Positions 54,301-58,175 of a stretch of DNA of 58,175 nucleotides are shown here, piece by piece. The translations under genes and the position numbers were made by a program. Each line of letters starts with the position of its first letter. Position 1 is the first letter of the stretch. The stretch is from assembly GCA_035644475.1 (NCBI GenBank), contig DASQOL010000186.1:1-58175 (forward strand), given 5' to 3'. The notes beneath the pieces are model-generated. The model saw only the letters and a program-made list of their open reading frames with translations, did no database searches and was not told where the DNA came from. Origin of the DNA: FEN-1219 sp035644475. GTDB lineage: Bacteria; Pseudomonadota; Gammaproteobacteria; Steroidobacterales; Rariloculaceae.

Positions 54301-54465
54301 TATGAAATCAACAAGATCGAGCTGCGAGCGGGCATCAACAACATCACCGACAAGGCCCCGCCGTTCCTGGCGTCGGAGATCGTGGGTGGCGGTTCGCCGA
54401 ACACCTACTCGACGTATGACATGTTCGGTCGTCAGATCTTCCTTGCCGTCAACGTGAAGCTCTGA
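51346..54465 (+). CDS. TonB-dependent outer-membrane receptor
   Basis: A 1039-residue TonB-dependent transporter. The signal peptide ends near ASWAQAQ (about 37). A TonB-box-like EQIIVTGTRL (about 50) opens the plug domain (STSPIQVVTAQEI, DLRGLGPNRTLVLVNGRRL, VEVVTGGASAIYGSDAVAGVVNFITK). A large beta-barrel follows, ending in RQIFLAVNVKL with a C-terminal Leu. Within the barrel, SVRLRASYNTAIRAPSIIELFNP and LKPEEADTYSIGV are the usual barrel motifs. The subfamily is common in Steroidobacter/Xanthomonas-like bacteria; its ligand is unknown. It is monocistronic, with a strong terminator 26 bp after the stop. Confidence 0.95.
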   Translation: MNEKPLAALIASELRGRATVRRGLVLACTLLPAASWAQAQPQAPAQAPEQIIVTGTRLPNANLTSTSPIQVVTAQEIAISGRADVSDILQLLPQSFSNDLGQDLGNRTSGLTTAGGVATADLRGLGPNRTLVLVNGRRLGNGSPYTVIQSPAPDLDQIPARLVDRVEVVTGGASAIYGSDAVAGVVNFITKRDFEGIEFEVQSGFNYHNNNSALPQALATDAGFFTPSGSSTDGRNSSYSLIGGANTGDGRGNFTVYLGYQSQDAVKSNDRDYGAGQLFTDTDDDGVPTGTVSMGGSSNSNYFEPRSGPNGTDPSAVFNVAGNQFVEFGTVDTTPPAVFNSQKDIFMSREYKRSTAGLIGHYDLNDHVQPYVEFSFMNDKTHQEIAPSALFRASNPLTSDNHYRINCSNPLLSAQQRNILCSPAEIATDTAVPGSALASVEIGRRNIEGGGRQSDYEHTNYRGVAGVRGEIGPAWSYDAYGQYYYVQFYNSNNKYLNFERITNALQVTTGAGGAPVCVSGPPCVPYNIFTTGAVTQDALAYLYTDGTAYGTTTLRTVHADFTGDLGEYGVKLPSAKEGLSVNIGYETREDNVNFKPDEAELSGLLSGFGGASVAIDQSISVDEYFAELRVPLVQDKKGASDLSIDVGFRTSDYSTSGNANTSKFEIQYAPVDSVRLRASYNTAIRAPSIIELFNPQSVGQITIGADPCASTRNGATVVAAANTLTECLRTVRPDQAAAFTAAYGNGGTTNQIPQGTASQLSQLQGGNLILKPEEADTYSIGVSLTPERVKGLTVSVDYWNVQIDNGIDTLPAGVILNGCPDTGDPVFCSQLSRQPQTFSLQGASVAGGGFIVQTSQNVASGENSGLDVQAAYRFDLSRRGSINLALAGSYMLSNDSTPYVGAHTYDCTGLYGLTCQTVNPEWRHVVRATWQTPSRLSATVSWRYISEVKEDNNDPDPTLNQSSFPGFDSFNGVIGAQNYLDLAATYEINKIELRAGINNITDKAPPFLASEIVGGGSPNTYSTYDMFGRQIFLAVNVKL

Positions 54466-54490
54466 TCGACCAAGCGCGGAGTTAGCATGA

Positions 54491-54527
54491 GAGGGCCGGT
54501 GCTCGAGGAGCGCCGGCCCTTTTTTTG
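54491..54527 (+). terminator. Intrinsic terminator of the TonB receptor gene
   Basis: A 13-bp GC-rich stem with one G-T pair (agggccggtgctc / gagcgccggccct, 54492-54520) and a 3-nt loop is followed by seven T (54521-54526 plus the last stem T). This is the best intrinsic terminator in the window. Confidence 0.92.
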
Positions 54528-54533
54528 GGGTGC

Positions 54534-55169
54534 TCAGTCGTTCGCGAAATTCTCGCGCCACACGGGCGCGAGCCGATGATGAGCTTCGGTCTTCGTCGCG
54601 ATAGCGAATAGACGCGGCGCGTGCTCCGCGAACCACGCGCGCCGCGGACGCCAGCGCGTCATCACCGTGACGTACACGTCCAAGGCCGAGAACCTTTCGC
54701 CGAGGAACCAGGGCTCTTCGGCCTGGCGCTCGAGCAGTGCATACAGCCGGCACGCGTAGCGATCGACGGCCTCTTTGAAGCTCTGCTGCGCGTCGCTCGC
54801 TGCGACGAAGCGCGACGGATCGTCTGCATACGTATAAGTGGGATAGACGTTCGCGACCAGAAAAATCAACCAGCGCAGGAATGCCGGCCGCAGCGGGTCC
54901 GCTGCGCCTGGCACCAGCGAATCGTCGTGCGCAATGTCCGCCAAGAACAAGGTGATGGCCGCGCTCTCGGTCATCACCGTGCCGTCCGCGAGCACGAGCG
55001 TGGGCACTTGCGCGAGCGGATTCACGCTCTCGAGGCGGCGTCGTCCATCGGCCGATTTGAACAGGTCGCCGACCTGCTCGAGCTCGTATTCGAAGCCGTA
55101 CCACGCGAGCTGGGCCTCGACGATGGCCGAGCCCCAGCCGTGCTCGCCGTAGAGTTTCAATTTGCCCAT
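54534..55169 (-). CDS. Glutathione S-transferase family protein
   Basis: A 211-residue cytosolic GST-fold protein. The N-terminal thioredoxin-like domain (about 1-78) has LKLYGEHGWGSAIVEAQLAWYGFEYE, the cis-Pro motif NPLAQVPTLVLADG and the Glu-Ser of TESAAITLFLAD. The all-helical C-terminal domain includes PWFLGERFSALDVYVTVMTRW. The Ser in GWGS may serve as the catalytic residue. I start at the ATG at 55169, where the family begins; the open frame runs to 55205. Substrate unknown. Confidence 0.92.
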   Translation of the reverse strand: MGKLKLYGEHGWGSAIVEAQLAWYGFEYELEQVGDLFKSADGRRRLESVNPLAQVPTLVLADGTVMTESAAITLFLADIAHDDSLVPGAADPLRPAFLRWLIFLVANVYPTYTYADDPSRFVAASDAQQSFKEAVDRYACRLYALLERQAEEPWFLGERFSALDVYVTVMTRWRPRRAWFAEHAPRLFAIATKTEAHHRLAPVWRENFAND

Positions 55170-55320
55170 GGCCGCAACATAACGGCGTTCCCGCGCGAGC
55201 GCCACGCTACGTCGCGGTCGTATCTCACTTTGGCCGCCGCCGTTGGGCTCAGCGCGCGGCCGAAGTGAGACACGACCTCAGTCGCTGCGGCGGGACGTCC
55301 GCCGCAGCGCCCCTCTGTGC

Positions 55321-55674
55321 TTAGGACACGTCGTTGCCGGTGTGCTCGGCGCGGTGTCGGGCGGTCGACGTCAGCAGCTTCGCGTCGTCGAGCGCCGCGC
55401 CGAGCACTTGGCGATAGCAAGTCTTCGACTGGATCGTCTCGGCGAGCGGGCGTTGGCCGCGCACGTCACACACTTGTCGTGCGGCTGCGCTCAGACGACC
55501 GTACAACGCTTCGATGCCGGCGGGCGTATTGAGATCGAGATCGGCATAAAGTACCGTGACGCTCGGCGTCTCCGCCACCGATTCTGCGCCGTGCGCAGTC
55601 AGGCCGAATGAACCAATCGTCAGCACGCCCACGGCCGCGACGGCGGGCGCATATCTCGCGATGAATTTGAACAT
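55321..55674 (-). CDS. UrcA family protein
   Basis: A 117-residue exported protein. The signal peptide runs to about residue 31 (TAHGAES). The family core VTVLYADLDLNTPAGIEALYGRLSAAARQVCD, followed by KTCYRQVLGAALDDAKL, holds two conserved cysteines that may form a disulphide. UrcA proteins are small secreted proteins of unknown function, frequent in sphingomonads and steroidobacter-like bacteria. The ATG at 55674 has ggagg upstream. It is divergent from a LysR regulator, which may control it. Confidence 0.9.
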   Translation of the reverse strand: MFKFIARYAPAVAAVGVLTIGSFGLTAHGAESVAETPSVTVLYADLDLNTPAGIEALYGRLSAAARQVCDVRGQRPLAETIQSKTCYRQVLGAALDDAKLLTSTARHRAEHTGNDVS

Positions 55675-55791
55675 GGTGCCTCCCGAACAGTTTGTCGCCT
55701 CGATGTCGCGACCCGCCGTGTCACGACTGGTCTCGATGCGCGTCATTTTGCTCCGCTGCGTCGTGGCGGCAATTCGAGTATCTGAAGCATC

Positions 55792-55808
55792 GTTCAGTTG
55801 TTCTGAAC
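55792..55808 (+). promoter_or_regulatory. Candidate operator palindrome before the LysR gene
   Basis: A perfect inverted repeat gttcag/ctgaac with a 5-bp spacer lies 7 bp before the LysR start codon, in the region shared with urcA. It does not have the usual T-N11-A LysR-box form, so the binding protein is uncertain; autoregulation is possible. Confidence 0.35.
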
Positions 55809-55815
55809 CGAGCAC

Positions 55816-56748
55816 ATGAAGAAGAAGACGCTACGCGAGCGACCTTCCGCGCGCTCCGCGCGGCTGCCGTTGAACGCAGTGCGCGTGTTCGAAGCCGTCG
55901 CCACCCGGCGGAGCTTCAGCGTGGCCGCGGAGACGCTGCACGTCACGACGGCCGCGGTCAGCATGCAGATCAAGTCGCTCGAGCAGTATCTGCAAGTGCA
56001 ACTGTTTCGCAGGAACCGAGGGGACGTTCAGTTGACGCCCGCGGGCGAGTCGCTGCTGCCGTTCGTGAGCCGCGGTTTGGACGAGCTCGAGCTCGGCTTT
56101 CGCGCGGTCAAGTCGGCGCGCGGCGGCGCGCTGGTCATCAGCGTGCTCAATTCCTTCTTGCAGCGGTGGTTCTTGCCGCGTCTCCCCGCTTTTCGCGATG
56201 TGCATCCGAAAATCGACTTGCAGATCCGGGCTTCAACCGAGATGGTGGATTTCGCGCGGGACGACGTGCACGTGGCGATTCGTTTCGGCCGCGGTGCTTG
56301 GCCTCGAGTCCACGCGGAGCCGCTGCTGGACGAGTGGCTCGTCGTTGTCTGCGCACCCAAGCTCTTCAAGCGCCACGGTCGCCTGCGCGGCCCCGGCGAT
56401 ACGGGCGACTACCCGCTGCTGCACAGCTCCAGTGAGCCATGGGAGATCTGGCTCACCGGCAACGACGAGGGCAAGGAGCTCTGGCCGGTGACGGGCACCG
56501 CTTTCGACGATTCGGTCGCGGTCGTGCACGCGGCCGAGCAAGGGCAAGGTCTCGCGCTCGTGCGCTGGTCTCTCGCCGCCGATGCGATCGCGGAAAGGCG
56601 TGTGGTGCTCGCTCATCCGCAGGCATTACAGTTTGTTCGCAGCTACCACTTCGTTTGCCCCGAATCGTATCTAACGGTGCCGAAGGTGGCGGCGTTTCGC
56701 GAATGGCTGATCGCCGTCGCGGAGGCGTCGCCAAAGCCGGCTGGCTGA
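55816..56748 (+). CDS. LysR-family transcriptional regulator (GcvA-like)
   Basis: A 310-residue regulator with an N-terminal winged helix (PLNAVRVFEAVATRRSFSVAAETLHVTTAAVSMQIKSLEQYL) and a C-terminal effector-binding domain (about 105-305). Pieces such as VHVAIRFGRGAWPRVHAEPLLDEWLVVVCAP place it in the GcvA-like subgroup often found next to the gene it controls. It is divergent from the UrcA gene, 141 bp away. Effector unknown. Confidence 0.93.
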   Translation: MKKKTLRERPSARSARLPLNAVRVFEAVATRRSFSVAAETLHVTTAAVSMQIKSLEQYLQVQLFRRNRGDVQLTPAGESLLPFVSRGLDELELGFRAVKSARGGALVISVLNSFLQRWFLPRLPAFRDVHPKIDLQIRASTEMVDFARDDVHVAIRFGRGAWPRVHAEPLLDEWLVVVCAPKLFKRHGRLRGPGDTGDYPLLHSSSEPWEIWLTGNDEGKELWPVTGTAFDDSVAVVHAAEQGQGLALVRWSLAADAIAERRVVLAHPQALQFVRSYHFVCPESYLTVPKVAAFREWLIAVAEASPKPAG

Positions 56749-56795
56749 GACCGGGCAGCGCGGGCCAACGCGCGTCGATGATCTGCACTCTCAGG

Positions 56796-58175
56796 TCACA
56801 GCGGCTCGACGGCGCCCGCGTCGAGCAACTCCGGCGGCGGGCGGCTGAACAGCACGCGCAGACCGAGCCCGAGGATCTCGGGCCGGCTGAGCGCGTTGCG
56901 GTCGTGCAGGACGCGCACGAGCAGCGCCGGGTCGTCGGTGATTACGTTGTCGACGCCGCGCTCGATCATGCGCAACATGACGTCCGGTTCGTTCACGGTC
57001 CAGACGTGGACTTTCTTGCCCGCGGCGTGCGCGCGGCGGATCAGCGAGCGGGTGGCTTGTGCGGAATTCAGGCTCAGGAAGTCGGCGCCGGTGCGCACGA
57101 CGTCGCCGACGGCCGCCGTCACGATGTGCCCGGTCTCGAGCTGCGGCTCGATGCTCTCGACTTGCTCGAGCGCCGCGTAGTCGAGCGAGGTGATCACGAC
57201 CTGGTCGACGAAGCGTTCGCGCCGCAAGAGGTCGATCACGGCCGGCGCGAGGCCGGGATCGGGCACGTTGTACTTGAGCTCCACGTTGATCTTCATCTTG
57301 CCGCGCACGAGCGCGATGACCTCGTCGAGCGTCGGGGCGTGCTCGCCCGAGAAGGCGGCGCCGTACTTGCGGCCGATGTCGATCGTGGTGAGCTCGGCGA
57401 GCGTGAGCTCGCCGAGCTTGCGCGGGTCGCCGCCGACTCGCAGGAAGTCGCCGTCGTGCAGCACGACGATGCGGCCGTCGCGCGCGCGCTGCACGTCGAG
57501 CTCGATGTAGGTCGCGCCGGCGTCGAGCGCCGCGCGAAAGGCCGCGAGCGTGTTCTCCGGCGCATGCACCGACGCACCGCGGTGCGCGGTGACCGCGACC
57601 TCGGCCTGCCAGGCGAACCGCGAAGCAACGAGCCAGGCGCCGCCGAGCGCCGCGGCCAGCAAGGCAAGCGCCGCGGAGCCCGCGACAAGCGCCGTCCTCC
57701 GCGCGCGCGGCTCGCCGGCGGCGAGGGTCGGCAGAATCCAGGTCTCGGGATCCCGGTGCTCCGAGTACATTCGCGTGACGAGAAACTGACTGCCGGCGAC
57801 TTGCACAGCGCCGTAGAGGAAGCCGCCGATGATCGCGACCGTAACGTACAGTGCGACGAGCGGCAGCACGCGGTGCACGTCGATGCGGGCCCAGGCGAGG
57901 CCTAAGTCGGAGATCTGCCGGCAACTAAAGGTCAACGCGAGCATGGCCGCGGTCGCCGCGAGCCACCCGACGACCAAAGGCGCCGCCGTCGCGACGACGC
58001 GGCCGCGCGTGAGCCGTGCGCTCGCGGACAGTGCCTGCGCGGGCGTCGCGTTCTCGAGCACGAGCGCCGGCACCGCGTAGAGCCAGCGCACCAGCTGCCA
58101 TGCGGCCAGCAGCGCGTAGCCGGCGGCGAGCGCCGCGACGGCGAGCTTCGCGTGCCGCCACTCGGGTGGGTTCTC
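56796..58175 (-). CDS. Membrane-anchored glycerophosphodiester phosphodiesterase (5' end cut)
   Basis: At least 460 residues; the frame remains open to the window edge, so the start is missing (an internal GTG at 58091 is probably not the true start). The N-terminal half has several membrane segments of the GPDPase membrane-domain type. The C-terminal catalytic domain (last 250 residues) shows the metal site AHRGASVHAPENTLAAF, ATYIELDVQRARDGRIVVLHD and, later, NVELKYN and VHVWTVNEPDVMLRMIERGVDNVITDDP. It cleaves glycerophosphodiesters to glycerol-3-phosphate and an alcohol. Confidence 0.92.
   Translation of the reverse strand, partial: ENPPEWRHAKLAVAALAAGYALLAAWQLVRWLYAVPALVLENATPAQALSASARLTRGRVVATAAPLVVGWLAATAAMLALTFSCRQISDLGLAWARIDVHRVLPLVALYVTVAIIGGFLYGAVQVAGSQFLVTRMYSEHRDPETWILPTLAAGEPRARRTALVAGSAALALLAAALGGAWLVASRFAWQAEVAVTAHRGASVHAPENTLAAFRAALDAGATYIELDVQRARDGRIVVLHDGDFLRVGGDPRKLGELTLAELTTIDIGRKYGAAFSGEHAPTLDEVIALVRGKMKINVELKYNVPDPGLAPAVIDLLRRERFVDQVVITSLDYAALEQVESIEPQLETGHIVTAAVGDVVRTGADFLSLNSAQATRSLIRRAHAAGKKVHVWTVNEPDVMLRMIERGVDNVITDDPALLVRVLHDRNALSRPEILGLGLRVLFSRPPPELLDAGAVEPL

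Noticed and set aside
51346..54465. TonB receptor as the missing HmuR partner of the HmuTUVS-like cluster
   Set aside because: It is 31 kb away, monocistronic and shows no feature specific for haem receptors that I can point to.

Overview
The window is GC-rich, densely coded chromosomal DNA from a Gram-negative bacterium. Outer-membrane proteins, lipoproteins, periplasmic enzymes, a TonB-dependent receptor and tripartite-efflux parts all indicate an outer membrane. The UrcA-family protein, the style of the TonB receptor and AdiA/SpeF/PotE-type genes suggest a gammaproteobacterium near Steroidobacterales/Xanthomonadales; this placement is an inference. No rRNA, tRNA or CRISPR was seen.

Layout. 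(1) 1-1.6 kb: a structured dispersed repeat and an IS110-family element lying between the arms of a 41-bp perfect palindrome. (2) 1.7-9.3 kb: dienelactone hydrolase; an ABC ATPase with a MacA-like adaptor but no permease; an alpha/beta hydrolase; an ABC-2 exporter pair; a quinone-oxidoreductase-like dehydrogenase. (3) 9.34-9.63 kb: a second copy of the repeat inside 48-bp inverted arms. (4) 9.68-13.9 kb: a sigma70-type promoter, a probable NrdR-box pair and a cobalamin riboswitch in front of class I ribonucleotide reductase nrdAB. (5) 14.2-21.0 kb: a HmuTUVS-like cluster (membrane protein, ExbB/MotA-like, DUF2149, exported CobN-family chelatase) plus a lipoprotein. (6) 21-25 kb: PPK2 operon, small membrane proteins, Ca2+/H+ antiporter.

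(7) 25.3-50.3 kb is an amino-acid decarboxylation island and the most remarkable part. It holds five PLP decarboxylases: three AdiA-like, one SpeC/SpeF-type ornithine decarboxylase and one aspartate 4-decarboxylase. It also holds three exchangers (AspT, PotE-like, AdiC-like), a periplasmic asparaginase, a lone solute-binding protein and a porin. aspT is the last gene of an operon encoding a DUF3302 protein, an HlyD-type adaptor and an outer-membrane factor. That operon is divergent from aspartate decarboxylase-asparaginase. A seven-gene unit (38.1-50.3 kb) runs adiA-like, speF-like, potE, solute-binding protein, adiA-like, adiC, porin, mostly with overlapping or very close junctions. Read together, these genes would import amino acids, decarboxylate them with proton consumption and export the product, giving acid resistance and/or proton-motive force, with dedicated envelope passage. 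A C39-like peptidase/N-formylglutamate amidohydrolase pair and a higBA module sit inside the island; vapBC closes it. Both toxin-antitoxin promoters look leaderless.

(8) 51.3-58.2 kb: TonB-dependent receptor with a strong terminator, glutathione S-transferase, UrcA protein divergent from a LysR regulator, and a membrane-anchored glycerophosphodiester phosphodiesterase cut by the window edge.
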